Assembly: GCF_004564375.1 (NCBI RefSeq)
Contig: NZ_CP038267.1
Coordinates: 2,048,501-2,112,500, forward strand
Reading direction: 5' to 3'
Length of the DNA: 64,000 bases
Origin: Nocardioides euryhalodurans
GTDB lineage: Bacteria; Actinomycetota; Actinomycetes; Propionibacteriales; Nocardioidaceae
Part shown: piece by piece, positions 1 to 9,592 of the stretch
Layout: the number at the start of each line of letters is the position of its first letter
Position numbering within the stretch: the first letter of the stretch is position 1
Notes under the pieces: generated by a model
Databases searched by the model: none
Told to the model about the DNA's origin: nothing
Seen by the model: only the letters and a program-made list of their open reading frames with translations
Made by a program: the position numbers and the translations under genes

Positions 1-1
1 C

Positions 2-1009
2 CCCGTCGCCGCGCTGGCGGCCTACCAGCGGGCCGAGACGGTCATCAACGCCGCCGACAAGTCCTGCAACCTGACGTGGCAGCTGATCGCCGCCGTCGGC
101 CGCGTGGAGTCCGACCACGGCCGCTACGGCGGCAACCGGCTCGACGCCGAGGGCGTCGCCCGGCCCGGCATCTTCGGGATCCCGCTCGACGGCACCAACG
201 ACACCGCGGTGATCCGCGACACCGACGCCGGCCAGTACGACGACGACGACCGCTGGGACCGCGCGGTCGGCCCGATGCAGTTCATCCCCTCGACCTGGTC
301 GGTCGTGGGGGTCGACGGCGACGCCGACGGAACGCGCGACCCGCAGGACATCGACGACGCCGCGCTGGCCACCGCGGTCTACCTCTGCTCCGGCAACGAC
401 GACCTCTCCCGCGAGGTCGACCAGCGCTCCGCGATCTACCGCTACAACCACAGCCACCACTACGTGTCCCTCGTGCTCTCGCTGATGGAGGCCTACCTCG
501 AGGGTGACTACGACTCGGTGCCCGACACCGCCAGCTTCTCCGGCACCTTCGTGCCCTCGCGCAGCGCCGTCGGTTCGGTGGGTCGCACCACCACGGTCCG
601 CGGCCGGTCGGCCGGGGGTCGCCAGCAGGAGATCGTCGACGAGCTGGACCACGAGCTGGCCGGGTCCGGCGGCGGCAGGGGGCCGCTCGGCTCCGAGATC
701 GTGCCCGAGCCCGAGGCGCCGGCCACCGAGGAGCCCGACGACGACGGCACCACGACGCCGACGCCCGAGCCGGAGCCGACGCCCGAGCCGGAGCCGACGC
801 CCGAGCCGGAGCCGACGCCCGAGCCCGAGCCCGAGCCGACGCCCGAGCCGGAGCCGACGCCCGAGCCCACCCCGACGCCCGAGGAGCTCGCGACCGCGGA
901 GTGCCTCACGACCGTGGGCGCCACGGCCGAGCAGCTCCCGGACCTGGAGGCCCTCGGCCTGCTCGTCGACTTCACCACCTGCATGACGGGACTCGGCTTC
1001 CCCGAGTGA
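2..1009 (+). CDS. Lytic transglycosylase, C-terminal part (partial)
   Basis: The reading frame is open from the first bases, so the start lies outside the window. The visible part begins inside a lysozyme-like SLT fold: an AAVGRVESDHG stretch holds the probable catalytic Glu, and GPMQFIPSTW is the typical substrate-groove motif of murein lytic transglycosylases (MltB/RPF-like actinobacterial group). These enzymes cleave the MurNAc-GlcNAc bond of peptidoglycan, outside the membrane. After the catalytic domain comes a low-complexity linker of TPEPEP repeats and a short tail with two Cys (AECLTTVG and FTTCMTG) that could form a disulfide. The Pro/Glu linker suggests a wall-spanning spacer. It converges on hemB, with a hairpin between them. 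Confidence 0.85.
   Translation, partial: PVAALAAYQRAETVINAADKSCNLTWQLIAAVGRVESDHGRYGGNRLDAEGVARPGIFGIPLDGTNDTAVIRDTDAGQYDDDDRWDRAVGPMQFIPSTWSVVGVDGDADGTRDPQDIDDAALATAVYLCSGNDDLSREVDQRSAIYRYNHSHHYVSLVLSLMEAYLEGDYDSVPDTASFSGTFVPSRSAVGSVGRTTTVRGRSAGGRQQEIVDELDHELAGSGGGRGPLGSEIVPEPEAPATEEPDDDGTTTPTPEPEPTPEPEPTPEPEPTPEPEPEPTPEPEPTPEPTPTPEELATAECLTTVGATAEQLPDLEALGLLVDFTTCMTGLGFPE
761..874 (+). repeat. 18-bp in-frame tandem repeat encoding TPEPEP
   Basis: The unit ACGCCCGAGCCGGAGCCG occurs at 761-778, 779-796, 797-814 and 839-856. A 24-bp variant (TPEPEPEP) lies at 815-838 and a degenerate TPEPTP copy at 857-874. It codes for the Pro/Glu linker of the lytic transglycosylase. The copy number is likely to vary between strains by slippage. 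Confidence 0.9.
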
Positions 1010-1012
1010 ACG

Positions 1013-1031
1013 ACCCGGGCCGCGCCCGGGT
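1013..1031. terminator. Bidirectional hairpin between converging genes
   Basis: Perfect 8-bp inverted repeat ACCCGGGC / GCCCGGGT with a 3-nt loop, between the stop codons of the lytic transglycosylase (plus) and hemB (minus). There is no U-tract on either strand, which is usual for high-GC actinobacteria. Confidence 0.65.
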
Positions 1032-2039
1032 TCAGCGCAGCAGGCGGGCGGCCTCGGCGGCCCAGTAGGTCAGGATCACGTCGGCTCCGGCACGCCGGAT
1101 CGAGGTGAGGGTCTCCAGGATGGCCGCCTCGCGGTCGATCCAGCCGTGGGCGGCGGCCGCCTCGACCATGGCGTACTCACCGGAGATGTTGTAGGCCGCC
1201 ACCGGGACCTCGACGGCCTCGCGGACCGCCCGCACCACGTCGAGGTAGGCGAGCGCCGGCTTGACCATCACGATGTCGGCGCCCTCGGCCACGTCGAGCC
1301 GGGCCTCACGGACGCCCTCCCGGGCGTTGGCGAAGTCCTGCTGGTAGGTCCGGCGGTCGCCCTGCAGGCTGGAGTCGACGGCCTCGCGGAAGGGGCCGAA
1401 GAAGGCGGAGGCGTACTTCGCGGAGTACGCGAGGATCGACACGTCGGTGTGCTCCGCGGAATCGAGGGCCTCGCGGACCACGCGCACCTGGCCGTCCATC
1501 ATCCCGCTGGGACCCACCATGTCGACGCCCGCGTGGGCCTGGGCCCGCGCCATCTCGGCGTACACGGCCAGGGTCTTGTCGTTGTCGACCTGCCCGTCGT
1601 TGCCGAGCAGGCCGCAGTGGCCGTGGTCGGTGAACTCGTCGACGCACAGGTCACTCATCACCGTCAGCGCGTCCCCGACCTCGGCCACGACGTCGGTGAT
1701 GGCGAGGTTGAGGACCCCCGAGGGATCGATCGCACCCGAGCCGGTCGCGTCCTTGAAGTCGGGGATCCCGAAGAGCATGACGCCACCGAGGCCGAGCTCG
1801 GCCGCCTCGCTGACCGCCGCGAGGAGGCTGGAGCGGGAGTGCTGGACCACGCCGGGCATCGACGAGATCGGGTAGGGCTCGGCGAGCCCCTCACGGACGA
1901 AGAGCGGCAGCACCAGCTGGCGCGGCTGCACGGCCGTCTCCGCGACCATCCGGCGCAGGGCCGGGGTGGTGCGGAGACGCCGCGGCCGTACGACGGGCCC
2001 GGTGACCGGGTCCGGTCCGAGCACGCCGTCGTGGCTCAC
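1032..2039 (-). CDS. hemB: Delta-aminolevulinic acid dehydratase (porphobilinogen synthase)
   Basis: Condenses two 5-aminolevulinate molecules to porphobilinogen in the cytosol, the second step after HemA/HemL. At 335 aa it has the family's usual length. The two active-site lysines are visible at about K208 (AYSAKYAS) and K260 ([10 protein letters not shown]). The metal loop near residues 130-142 reads [14 protein letters not shown]: two of the three Cys of the zinc-type site are present and the middle one is Asp, a hybrid of the Zn and Mg types. The GTG start shares bases with the hemD stop (GTGA), so translation is probably coupled. Last gene of rex-hemACDB. Confidence 0.95.
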   Translation of the reverse strand: MSHDGVLGPDPVTGPVVRPRRLRTTPALRRMVAETAVQPRQLVLPLFVREGLAEPYPISSMPGVVQHSRSSLLAAVSEAAELGLGGVMLFGIPDFKDATGSGAIDPSGVLNLAITDVVAEVGDALTVMSDLCVDEFTDHGHCGLLGNDGQVDNDKTLAVYAEMARAQAHAGVDMVGPSGMMDGQVRVVREALDSAEHTDVSILAYSAKYASAFFGPFREAVDSSLQGDRRTYQQDFANAREGVREARLDVAEGADIVMVKPALAYLDVVRAVREAVEVPVAAYNISGEYAMVEAAAAHGWIDREAAILETLTSIRRAGADVILTYWAAEAARLLR

Positions 2040-3694
2040 TTGGCCCGTGCCCTCCGCCGCGTCGCCGGCTTGCGCTCCGACGGCTTGGTCACGGGCTGGC
2101 CGGCCTCCACCATCGCGGCCCGCCGGGTGGCACCGAAGTCGGCGAGCGCGTCGACGAGCACCTCGACGTCCGGCTTGGGCGCCAGCACGTCGACCCGCAG
2201 GCCGTGCTCCTCGGCCGTCTTGGCGGTCGCCGGCCCGATCACCGCGATCACGGTGGAGGGGTGCGGCTTGCCGGCGATGCCGACCAGGTTGCGGACCGTC
2301 GAGGAGGAGGTGAAGACCACCGCGTCGAACTTGCCGGTCTTGATGGCGTCGCGGGTCGGCGCCGGCGGCGGGGTGGCCCGCACCGTGCGGTAGGCCGTGA
2401 CGTCGTCGCACTCCCAGCCCAGGTCGATCAGGCCGGCGACGAGGTTCTCGGTGGCGATGTCGGCCCGCGGGAGGAAGACCCGGTTGATGGGGTCCAGCAC
2501 CTCGTCGTAGGGAGGCCAGTCGGCGAGCAGGCCCGCAGCCGACTGCTCGCCCGAGGGGACGAGGTCGGCGCGCAGGCCCCACGAGGCGATCGCCTGGGCG
2601 GTCTTGTCGCCCACTGCGGCGATCTTGAGGCCGGAGAAGGCACGCGCGTCGAGGCCGTACTCCTCGAACTTCTCGCGCACCGCCTTGACTGCGTTGACGG
2701 AGGTGAAGGCGATCCACTCGTAGCGGCCCTCGACCAGGCCGCGGACGGCCTTGTCCATCTGCTGCGGGTTGCGGGGAGGCTCGACGGAGATCGTCGGCAC
2801 CTCCTCGGGAACCGCGCCGTAGCCGCGCAGCCGCGAGGTCAGCGAGCCGGCCTGCTCCTTGGTGCGGGGCACCAGGACCCGCCAGCCGAACAGCGGCTTG
2901 GTCTCGAACCACGACAGCGTCTCGCGCAGGTCGACCACGTCGCCGACGACGGTGACCGCGGGCGGCTCCATCCGGGCGGCGCGGGCGTCGGCCGCGATGT
3001 CGGCGAGCGTGGAGCACACGGTGGCCTGCTCGGTGGTGGTGCCGACCCGGGTCATCGCGACGGGGGTCGTGGCCGGCCGACCGGCCGCGACCAGCGCCTG
3101 CGCGACCTCGCCGATGGTGCCGACCGCCGAGAGCAGCACGAGCGTGCGGTCGTCGGCGTAGCGGCTCCAGTCGACGGAGCCGCCGCAGGTGACGACGGTG
3201 ACGTCGCGGTTCTGCTTGGTGGTCAGCGGGATGCCGGCGTACGCCGGGACCGCGCCGACGCTGGACACGCCCGGGACGATCTCGAAGCCGACGTCGGCCT
3301 TGACGCAGGCCTGCGCCTCCTCGGGGCCGGAGGCGTAGAGGAACGGGTCGCCGACCATCAGTCGCACCACGCGGTGCTTCTTCGCGTGCCGGACGACCAC
3401 CTTGGCCCGGGCGGCGTGGGTCAGCGGCTGGCCGTCCTCGCCGAAGCCGCCGTCGACGAACCTCGGCCCGACGGGCTCGGTCGCCTCCGGGTCCTCGGCG
3501 GGGAGCCCGAGGAGGGCCCTCACCATCGGCTCGTGGTCGGGGACCTCCGTGACGATCACCTCGGCCTGGCGCAGCAGGTCGACGGCACGGACCGTGAGCA
3601 GGTCCGGGTCACCGGGTCCACTGCCCACGAACGACACCCACCCGGTGGCGGGAGAGGTGGCCTGGGAGCTGGACGTGGTCTTGCCTCGCGTCAT
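2036..3694 (-). CDS. hemD: Fused uroporphyrin-III C-methyltransferase / uroporphyrinogen-III synthase
   Basis: A two-domain protein of 552 aa. Residues of about 25-270 form a SAM-dependent CobA/SUMT domain ([27 protein letters not shown] and VPGVSS motifs), which methylates uroporphyrinogen III towards siroheme and corrin. The C-terminal half (from about [15 protein letters not shown]) is the HemD fold that closes and inverts ring D of hydroxymethylbilane. The fusion is common in actinobacteria and puts the heme/siroheme branch point in one polypeptide. The ATG at 3694 overlaps the hemC stop (ATGA); upstream in-frame residues are hemC antisense and were not used. The extreme C-terminus is rich in Lys and Arg. 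Confidence 0.94.
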   Translation of the reverse strand: MTRGKTTSSSQATSPATGWVSFVGSGPGDPDLLTVRAVDLLRQAEVIVTEVPDHEPMVRALLGLPAEDPEATEPVGPRFVDGGFGEDGQPLTHAARAKVVVRHAKKHRVVRLMVGDPFLYASGPEEAQACVKADVGFEIVPGVSSVGAVPAYAGIPLTTKQNRDVTVVTCGGSVDWSRYADDRTLVLLSAVGTIGEVAQALVAAGRPATTPVAMTRVGTTTEQATVCSTLADIAADARAARMEPPAVTVVGDVVDLRETLSWFETKPLFGWRVLVPRTKEQAGSLTSRLRGYGAVPEEVPTISVEPPRNPQQMDKAVRGLVEGRYEWIAFTSVNAVKAVREKFEEYGLDARAFSGLKIAAVGDKTAQAIASWGLRADLVPSGEQSAAGLLADWPPYDEVLDPINRVFLPRADIATENLVAGLIDLGWECDDVTAYRTVRATPPPAPTRDAIKTGKFDAVVFTSSSTVRNLVGIAGKPHPSTVIAVIGPATAKTAEEHGLRVDVLAPKPDVEVLVDALADFGATRRAAMVEAGQPVTKPSERKPATRRRARAK

Positions 3695-4629
3695 GCGTTC
3701 TGCCTCTTCGCTGGTGCTGCTGTGAGTTCGGCCGCTCCGTCGGCGAGCATCTCGCCCGCCAGACGGCTGCCGACGCCGGCGGCGTCGGCCGGGGCTCCCG
3801 AGGCGGACATCCGCACCGAGAGGCCTCCGTCGTGGGAGAGGGCCACGGCCCTCACCCACAGCTCGTCCCCGTCCTCACCCTCGACCACCTCGGCCAGGGC
3901 TCCGATCGGAGCCGAGCAGCCACCCTCGAGGGTGGCGAGCACGGCACGCTCGGCGTCGACCGCCGCGCGTGAGTGGGGGTCCTCGAGGGCGGCCAGGGCG
4001 GCCACCAGCTCGAGGTCGTCGCTGCGGCACTCGACCGCGAGAGCGCCCTGGCCGGGGGCCGGGAGCATCTGCAGCGGGTCGAGCACCTCGGTGGCCTCGT
4101 CGACCCGCCCGAGGCGGGCCAGCCCGGCGCGCGCGAGCAGGACGGCGTCGTACGACCCGGCCTGGACCTTGCCGACGCGGGTGTCCACGTTGCCCCGGAT
4201 GCCGGTGACCTCGAGCCCGAGCCCCAGCGCATGGAGCTGGGCGGCGCGGCGCGGGGACCCGGTGCCGACCCGGGAGCCGACGGGGAGCTCGCCCAGGGTC
4301 AGCCCGTCCCGGGCGACGACGACGTCGCGGGGGTCCTCGCGGGTCGGGACAGCGGCCAGGGTGATGCCCTCGCAGGGTGCAGTGGGCAGGTCCTTGAGCG
4401 AGTGGACGGCGAGGTCGATCCGGCCGTCGAGCAGCGCCTCGCGCAGCGCGCTGACGAAGACTCCGGTGCCGCCCAGCTGCGCCAGCGGGGCGCTGGAGCG
4501 GTCACCCTCGGTCGAGATCTCGACGAGCTCGACGTCGCGGCCCAGGCGGTCGCGGACCAGGTCGGCGACCAGCCGCGACTGGGTGGTCGCGAGGGCGGAG
4601 GCACGGGTGCCGAGACGCAGCGCGGTCAC
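3691..4629 (-). CDS. hemC: Hydroxymethylbilane synthase (porphobilinogen deaminase)
   Basis: Polymerises four porphobilinogens into hydroxymethylbilane on a covalent dipyrromethane cofactor. The 312-aa protein has the N-terminal LRLGTRASALA motif, the substrate-side VHSLKDLP motif, and GGCSAPIGA with the cofactor-attaching Cys in domain 3. The GTG start overlaps the hemA stop (GTGA) and its own stop overlaps the hemD start (ATGA), so hemA, hemC and hemD look translationally coupled. Confidence 0.96.
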   Translation of the reverse strand: MTALRLGTRASALATTQSRLVADLVRDRLGRDVELVEISTEGDRSSAPLAQLGGTGVFVSALREALLDGRIDLAVHSLKDLPTAPCEGITLAAVPTREDPRDVVVARDGLTLGELPVGSRVGTGSPRRAAQLHALGLGLEVTGIRGNVDTRVGKVQAGSYDAVLLARAGLARLGRVDEATEVLDPLQMLPAPGQGALAVECRSDDLELVAALAALEDPHSRAAVDAERAVLATLEGGCSAPIGALAEVVEGEDGDELWVRAVALSHDGGLSVRMSASGAPADAAGVGSRLAGEMLADGAAELTAAPAKRQNA

Positions 4630-5918
4630 TGGATCGCCTCCCCGGAGGCGCGGGTGACGGCGTCGACGGCCTCGGGGTCGAGGGCGAAGAGCTCGGCGAG
4701 CGCGGTCGCGTAGGAGACGGCGCCGGACTCGTTGGCCAGCTCCTTGACCCGCACGGTCGGCTGGTGGAGCAGCTTGTCGGCGACGCGGCGCAGCGTGTGG
4801 AGCACCTCGGCCCGGGCCGCGTCGTCGAGGTCGGGCAGCCGGGCCGCGAGCCGGAACATCTCGGCCTCGACCACGTCGGTGGCCATCGAGCGCAGCGCCA
4901 CCACGGTGGGCGTCACGCTGGACTGCCGGCGGGCACTGAGGAAGGCCGTCACCTCCTCGCCCACGATCCGGCGCACCTCGTCGACCTCGCGGCCGGCATC
5001 GGTGTCGCGCAGCTCCTCGGCGAGGTCGGCGAGCCCGATCAGGTGGACGCCGGGCAGCTCGGCGGCTGCCGGCTCGACGTCGTGGGGCAGGGCCAGGTCG
5101 GCGATCGCGAGGGGGTGCTGGTGGGGACGTGCCGCGTGCAGCTGGGCGGCGCTGACCAGGACCCCGGCCGCGCCTGTGCAGGTCACCAGCAGGTCGGCCC
5201 GCGCCAGCTCCTCGTCGATGTCCTCCAGCGCTGCGTGGCGGACGCCGTGCTCGGCGGCGACCCGCTCGGCGTTGCCGGCGGTCCGGTTGAGGACCACGAC
5301 GTCGCTCGCGCCGCCCCGGGCGACCGTGGCGGTCGCGAGGCCGGCCATCGCGCCGGCGCCGAGGACGACGACCCGTCGCCCGGCGACACCGTCGGGCAGG
5401 ACCCGCTCGACCGCGGCCGAGACGAGCGTGGGGGCTGCGGAGTCGATGCCGGTCTCGGCCCGGGCCCGCTTGCCGACGCGCAGCGCCTGCTGGAACAGCA
5501 CGTTGAGGGCGGGACCCACGCTGCCGTGCTCCTGGCCGCCGCGCAGCGCGGCGCGGGTCTGGCCCAGGATCTGGCCCTCGCCGACGGCCATCGAGTCCAG
5601 GCCGGCGGTGACGTGGAACAGGTGGGAGACCGCACCGTCCTCGTAGTGGACGTAGAGGTGCGGCAGCATCGCCTCGGTCGACTCGCCGGCGCGCTCGACG
5701 AGCAGCCGCGACAGGTCCTCGACGCTGCCGTGGAAGCGGTCGACCTCGGCGTACACCTCGAGCCGGTTGCAGGTGGCGATCACGGCCGTCTCGGCGACCG
5801 TCGCGCAGGCCTGGGCGTCGGCCAGCAGCTTGGCGACGCCGTCGGCGTCGAGGGCGACGCGCTCGAGCAGCGAGACGGGGGCCGACTTGTGGGAGATCCC
5901 GACGACGAGGACGCTCAC
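4626..5918 (-). CDS. hemA: Glutamyl-tRNA reductase
   Basis: The first committed step of C5 tetrapyrrole synthesis: NADPH-dependent reduction of Glu-tRNA to glutamate-1-semialdehyde. The 430-aa protein starts SVLVVGISHKSAPV and carries the nucleophilic Cys in ATCNRLEVYAE, a Rossmann motif VVVLGAGAMAGLAT, and a C-terminal dimerisation helix region. The GTG start overlaps the rex stop by the GTGA arrangement. HemL, the next enzyme, is not in this window. Confidence 0.96.
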   Translation of the reverse strand: MSVLVVGISHKSAPVSLLERVALDADGVAKLLADAQACATVAETAVIATCNRLEVYAEVDRFHGSVEDLSRLLVERAGESTEAMLPHLYVHYEDGAVSHLFHVTAGLDSMAVGEGQILGQTRAALRGGQEHGSVGPALNVLFQQALRVGKRARAETGIDSAAPTLVSAAVERVLPDGVAGRRVVVLGAGAMAGLATATVARGGASDVVVLNRTAGNAERVAAEHGVRHAALEDIDEELARADLLVTCTGAAGVLVSAAQLHAARPHQHPLAIADLALPHDVEPAAAELPGVHLIGLADLAEELRDTDAGREVDEVRRIVGEEVTAFLSARRQSSVTPTVVALRSMATDVVEAEMFRLAARLPDLDDAARAEVLHTLRRVADKLLHQPTVRVKELANESGAVSYATALAELFALDPEAVDAVTRASGEAIQ

Positions 5919-6586
5919 GACGCCTCCTCGTCGTGCGCCGCCTTGCGCTGCTCGTGGTAGGCGAGGATCTGGAGCTCGATCGAGAGGTCGACCTTGCGGA
6001 CGTCGATGCCCTCGCCGACGGCCAGCACGGTCGGGGCGAAGTTGAGGATGCTGGTGATGCCCGCGGCCACCATCCGGTCGGCGACGGCCTGCGCGGCGGC
6101 GGCCGGCGTCGCGATCACGCCGATGGCCACGCCCTGCTCGCCGACGATCGCCTCGAGGTCGTCGAAGGGCCGGACGTCGACGCCGGCGACGACCTCGTCC
6201 TGCCGCTCGGGGTCGGCGTCGAGCAGCGCGACCACCCGGAAGCCGCGGCTGCGGAAGCCGGAGTAGTTGGCGAGGGCGTGGCCGAGGTTGCCGATGCCGA
6301 CGATGACGACCGGCCAGTCCTGCGTCACGCCGATCTCGCGGGCGATCTGGTAGCGGAGGTAGTTGACGTCGTAGCCGACCCCGCGGGTGCCGTAGCTGCC
6401 GAGGTAGGAGAGGTCCTTGCGCAGCTTGGCGCTGTTGACGCCGGCGGCACGGGCGAGCTCCTCGCTGGAGCAGGTCGTCGTGCCGGCCTCGGCGAGCGTG
6501 ATCAGGGCGCGGAGGTAGACCGGCAGACGGGCGACCGTGGCCTCGGGGATGTCCCGGGCGCTCTCGGTGGAAGTCCTGGCCGTCAC
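5915..6586 (-). CDS. rex: Redox-sensing transcriptional repressor Rex
   Basis: Senses the NADH/NAD+ ratio: DNA-bound with NAD+, released by NADH. The 223-aa protein has an N-terminal winged helix (IPEATVARLPVYLRAL to SSEELARAAGVNSAKLRKD, then the YLGSYGTRGVGY wing) and a Rossmann domain with VVIVGIGNLGHAL. The start is set at the GTG at 6586 because this gives the standard Rex N-terminus; the frame stays open upstream but that part overlaps the operator and promoter. The rex-hemACD order, with Rex controlling it, is established in Streptomyces coelicolor. The operator-like site at 6664-6681 implies autoregulation here too. Confidence 0.95.
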   Translation of the reverse strand: MTARTSTESARDIPEATVARLPVYLRALITLAEAGTTTCSSEELARAAGVNSAKLRKDLSYLGSYGTRGVGYDVNYLRYQIAREIGVTQDWPVVIVGIGNLGHALANYSGFRSRGFRVVALLDADPERQDEVVAGVDVRPFDDLEAIVGEQGVAIGVIATPAAAAQAVADRMVAAGITSILNFAPTVLAVGEGIDVRKVDLSIELQILAYHEQRKAAHDEEAS

Positions 6587-6652
6587 TGCTCCACTTTCCA
6601 GCCGCCGGGCAAACGGGCCTCGGGAACCCGGGAGTGACCCGGCGGCCCGATC

Positions 6653-6681
6653 AATGTAGGAGTTTGTGAACGGGGGAACAA
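6653..6681 (-). promoter_or_regulatory. rex-hem promoter with overlapping Rex operator
   Basis: On the minus strand there is a -35 TTGTTC (6676-6681), a 17-bp spacer and a -10 TACATT (6653-6658), about 65 nt before the rex GTG. The 18 bp at 6664-6681 read TTGTGAACGGGGGAACAA on the plus strand and match the Streptomyces Rex operator TTGTGAACGCGTTCACAA at 14 of 18 positions, with one half-site perfect. The operator covers the -35 element and spacer, the expected place for repression. Confidence 0.7.
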
Positions 6682-6749
6682 ATCGGACGGGCTCCTCGGC
6701 TAGCACACGTGAGGATTCGCACATCCACCGGGTTGCGAGGCCTCCGTCG

Positions 6750-6989
6750 TCACCCCAGCAGGGCGGTCCGCAGCCTGGTCTCGTCCACGCGCCAGAAGTC
6801 GTGCTGGCGCCCGTCGACCAGGGTCACCGGGATCTCCTCGCCGTAGCGGTCCTGCAACGCGGGATCGGTGTCGATGTCGACCTCGTCCCAGGTCTCGCCG
6901 AGGTCGGCGCACACCCGCGCGACGACCTCGCGGGCGGCCTCGCACAGGTGGCAGCCGTCCCGGACGTAGAGCCGTACGCGCGGCGTCAC
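6750..6989 (-). CDS. Glutaredoxin-like (DUF836) thiol protein
   Basis: A 79-aa thioredoxin-fold protein. The N-terminus RLYVRDGCHLCEAA has a CxxC at residues 13-16 after a beta strand, and EEIPVTLVDGR contains the cis-Pro typical of the fold. Members of this DUF836/glutaredoxin-2-like family are small thiol-disulfide oxidoreductases of unknown partner. The GTG start overlaps the stop of the upstream AMP-forming ligase (GTGA). It lies just upstream of rex on the same strand, 163 bp away, a gene order shared with other actinobacteria. Confidence 0.8.
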   Translation of the reverse strand: MTPRVRLYVRDGCHLCEAAREVVARVCADLGETWDEVDIDTDPALQDRYGEEIPVTLVDGRQHDFWRVDETRLRTALLG

Positions 6990-8587
6990 TCCAGCAGCCC
7001 CAACCGTCGGCGCCGCTCGAAGCCCCGCAGCCGGCCCTTCTGGACCTTCCCGGTGACCGTCAGCGGCAGCTCGTCGACCACCACGACCCGGGTCGGCTGC
7101 TTGAAGCGGGCCAGGCGCTCCTCGCAGCGGGCGCGTACGGCGGCCTCCACCGCGACCGGGTCGGCGCCTGGCGCGGAGACGTAGGCGACCACGGCCTCCC
7201 CCGTCCCGGGGTCCTCGACGCCGATCACCGCCGCGTCGGTGACGCCGGCGACCTCGCGGACGACGTCCTCGACCTCGACGGGGTAGACGTTGAAGCCGGA
7301 GACGATCACGAGCTCCTTGACGCGGTCGACGAGGAAGAGGTCGCCGCTGGCGTCGAGGAAGCCGACGTCGCCGGTGCGCCACCAGCCCTCGGCGTCGGGT
7401 CCGCCGGCGCCGTCGGGCCAGTAGCCGCTGAAGAGGTTGGCACCGCGGATCTCGATCTCGCCCGGGTCCTCGCCCTCGGGGGCGTGGCCGCGGCCGTCGA
7501 CGAGCCGGATCTCGATCCCGGGGAGCGCAGCGCCGACCGACCCTGCCTGGTGGACCTGTGAGCACAGCGTGCTCGTGACGACCGGCGCGGCCTCGGTGAG
7601 GCCGTAGCCCTGGTGGAGCGGGATGCCGGTGCGCGCCGTGAAGTCCTCGACCACCTCGGCCGCGAGCGGCGCCGAGCCGGAGAGCACCAGCCGGACCGGG
7701 CCGAGCCGCTCCCTGAGCGCGGGCTCGTCGGCCCACTGCGTGAAGACCGCCGGCGCGACCGGGACCACGCTGCACGCCTCGTCGTCGATCAGGTCCAGCG
7801 TGCCCTGAGGCTCGAACCGCTCGGCCAGCACCAGCTTGCAGCGGTGCCGCAGCACCCCGCCGAGGACCGCGTTGAGGCCGTACACGTGGAAGAGCGGCAG
7901 CACGCCGAGGACGACGTCGTCGCCGTGCATCATCGGCGGCTCGACCTCGGCGACCTGCTCGACGTTGGCCAGCAGCGCCCGGTGGGTCAGCATCGCCGCC
8001 CGGGGACGTCCCGACGTCCCGCTGGTGTAGAGGAGCACGGCCAGCTTCTCGGGGTCGGGCAGCGGCGGCACCGGCCGCGGCTCGGCCGCGCGGAGGACGT
8101 CCAGGCCGACCTCGCCGTCGCCGGGTTCCTCGCCGACGGTCACGACCCGCGTCGGGACCGCCCGCGCCACCAGGTCGTCGTCGAGGTCGGTGGTCTCCCC
8201 CGCGCGAGCCCGTACGAGCAGCGCCACCGCCTCACGTACGCCGGGAAGGGTGCTCGCGTCCGCCACGACCAGTCGGGCGCCGCAGTCGGCGAGCATCCGC
8301 GCCAGCTCCCCCGTCGTGGAGGCCGGGTTGACCGGCACCGCGACGACCTGCGCCCGCAGCACCCCGAGGTAGCAGGTGACCAGCTCGATCCGGTTGCCGA
8401 GCACGATCACGACCCGCTGCCCGGCGACCACCCCGGCCTCACCGAGACCGGTGGCGATGCGGGCCACCTCGTCCTCGAGACCGGACCACGTCAGCCGACG
8501 ACCGCCGGCCTCGACGACGGCCAGCGCGTCGGGCCGGTCACGGGCCGCCGAGGCCACCAGCTGCGCGACGTCGGGCTCGACAGGCAT
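6986..8587 (-). CDS. AMP-forming acyl-CoA synthetase (fatty acid-CoA ligase family)
   Basis: A 533-aa adenylate-forming enzyme that activates a carboxylic acid with ATP to acyl-AMP and then acyl-CoA. Visible motifs are the phosphate-binding [16 protein letters not shown] near residue 187, [19 protein letters not shown], and the C-terminal catalytic Lys in [10 protein letters not shown]. No transmembrane or carrier domain is seen. The substrate cannot be read from the sequence; medium- or long-chain fatty acids are a family guess. The start is the ATG at 8587; the open frame beyond is the antisense of the divergent HAD gene. Confidence 0.88.
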   Translation of the reverse strand: MPVEPDVAQLVASAARDRPDALAVVEAGGRRLTWSGLEDEVARIATGLGEAGVVAGQRVVIVLGNRIELVTCYLGVLRAQVVAVPVNPASTTGELARMLADCGARLVVADASTLPGVREAVALLVRARAGETTDLDDDLVARAVPTRVVTVGEEPGDGEVGLDVLRAAEPRPVPPLPDPEKLAVLLYTSGTSGRPRAAMLTHRALLANVEQVAEVEPPMMHGDDVVLGVLPLFHVYGLNAVLGGVLRHRCKLVLAERFEPQGTLDLIDDEACSVVPVAPAVFTQWADEPALRERLGPVRLVLSGSAPLAAEVVEDFTARTGIPLHQGYGLTEAAPVVTSTLCSQVHQAGSVGAALPGIEIRLVDGRGHAPEGEDPGEIEIRGANLFSGYWPDGAGGPDAEGWWRTGDVGFLDASGDLFLVDRVKELVIVSGFNVYPVEVEDVVREVAGVTDAAVIGVEDPGTGEAVVAYVSAPGADPVAVEAAVRARCEERLARFKQPTRVVVVDELPLTVTGKVQKGRLRGFERRRRLGLLE

Positions 8588-8641
8588 GGGCGCGATCCTC
8601 GCACACGGCCGAGGCCCGCGCCGGGCGTCTACGATGCCCGC

Positions 8642-9520
8642 ATGACGCCCGAGCGGCAGCGACGACCGCTGAACCTCCAGCAGCGGTCCGCCCTCGCCGG
8701 TGAGGCCGCCGCGTCCGCCGCCGAGGTCGAGACGGCCCTGAGCACCCCCGCCGACCCCGACTCCGCCGCGTTCTTCGACGTCGACAACACCGTCATGCAG
8801 GGCGCGAGCATCTTCCACCTCGCGCGGGGCCTGCACCGCCGGGAGTTCTTCACCACGCGCGAGATCCTCGGGGCGGCCTGGAAGCAGGCGTACTTCCGTG
8901 TGGTCGGGGTGGAGGACCCCGAGCACGTCGCCGACGCCCGCAACTCGGCCCTGGGTTTCATCGCGGGCCACACCGTCACCGAGCTCGAGGAGCTGGGCGA
9001 GGTGATCTTCGACGAGGCGATGGCCCACCGGATCTGGCCCGGGACCCGTGCCCTGGCCCAGCTGCACCTCGACCAGGGCCAGCGGGTCTGGCTGGTCACC
9101 GCCGCCCCGATCGAGATCGCCCAGATCATCGCCCGCCGGCTCGGCCTCACCGGCGCGATGGGAACCGTCGCCGAGCACGTCGACGGCGTCTACACCGGCC
9201 GGCTGGTCGGCGACATGCTGCACGGACCGGCCAAGGGTGAGGCGATCAAGGCCCTCGCGGCCAGGGAGGGTCTCGACCTGGCCCGCTGCTCGGCGTACTC
9301 CGACTCCTACAACGACCTGCCGATGCTCTCGCTGGTCGGCGACCCCTGCGCCATCAACCCCGACGCCCGGCTGCGCTCCCACGCGAAGGCTGCAGGCTGG
9401 CGGGTCCGCGACTACCGGACCGGTCGCAAGGCCGCCCGGACCGGCCTCGTCCTCGGCGCGGCCGCCGGCGCCGTGAGCGGCGCGGTCGCCGCCGGCGTCG
9501 CCCTCCGCCGCCGCCACTGA
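8642..9520 (+). CDS. HAD-IB family hydrolase with C-terminal membrane anchor
   Basis: A 292-aa phosphatase of the SerB-like HAD-IB subfamily: motif [12 protein letters not shown] supplies the nucleophilic Asp, motif II is LVTAAP, and motif IV is [11 protein letters not shown]. The last 25 or so residues ([21 protein letters not shown] then RRRH) look like a single membrane helix with a basic tail, so the enzyme is probably tail-anchored facing the cytosol. Related proteins in mycobacteria and Streptomyces sit beside phospholipid enzymes; the substrate is unknown. It is transcribed divergently from the acyl-CoA synthetase across 54 bp. Confidence 0.86.
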   Translation: MTPERQRRPLNLQQRSALAGEAAASAAEVETALSTPADPDSAAFFDVDNTVMQGASIFHLARGLHRREFFTTREILGAAWKQAYFRVVGVEDPEHVADARNSALGFIAGHTVTELEELGEVIFDEAMAHRIWPGTRALAQLHLDQGQRVWLVTAAPIEIAQIIARRLGLTGAMGTVAEHVDGVYTGRLVGDMLHGPAKGEAIKALAAREGLDLARCSAYSDSYNDLPMLSLVGDPCAINPDARLRSHAKAAGWRVRDYRTGRKAARTGLVLGAAAGAVSGAVAAGVALRRRH

Positions 9521-9592
9521 CTCCCACCGATCCGCGGGTCCAGCGGACACGCCGGGCCGGGCGCGGGACCATGGTGTGGCACGGGTCACGAT

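Noticed and set aside
761..874. 18-bp repeats as a possible CRISPR or satellite
   Set aside because: They are contiguous in-frame units with no spacers and encode a Pro/Glu linker of a wall hydrolase.
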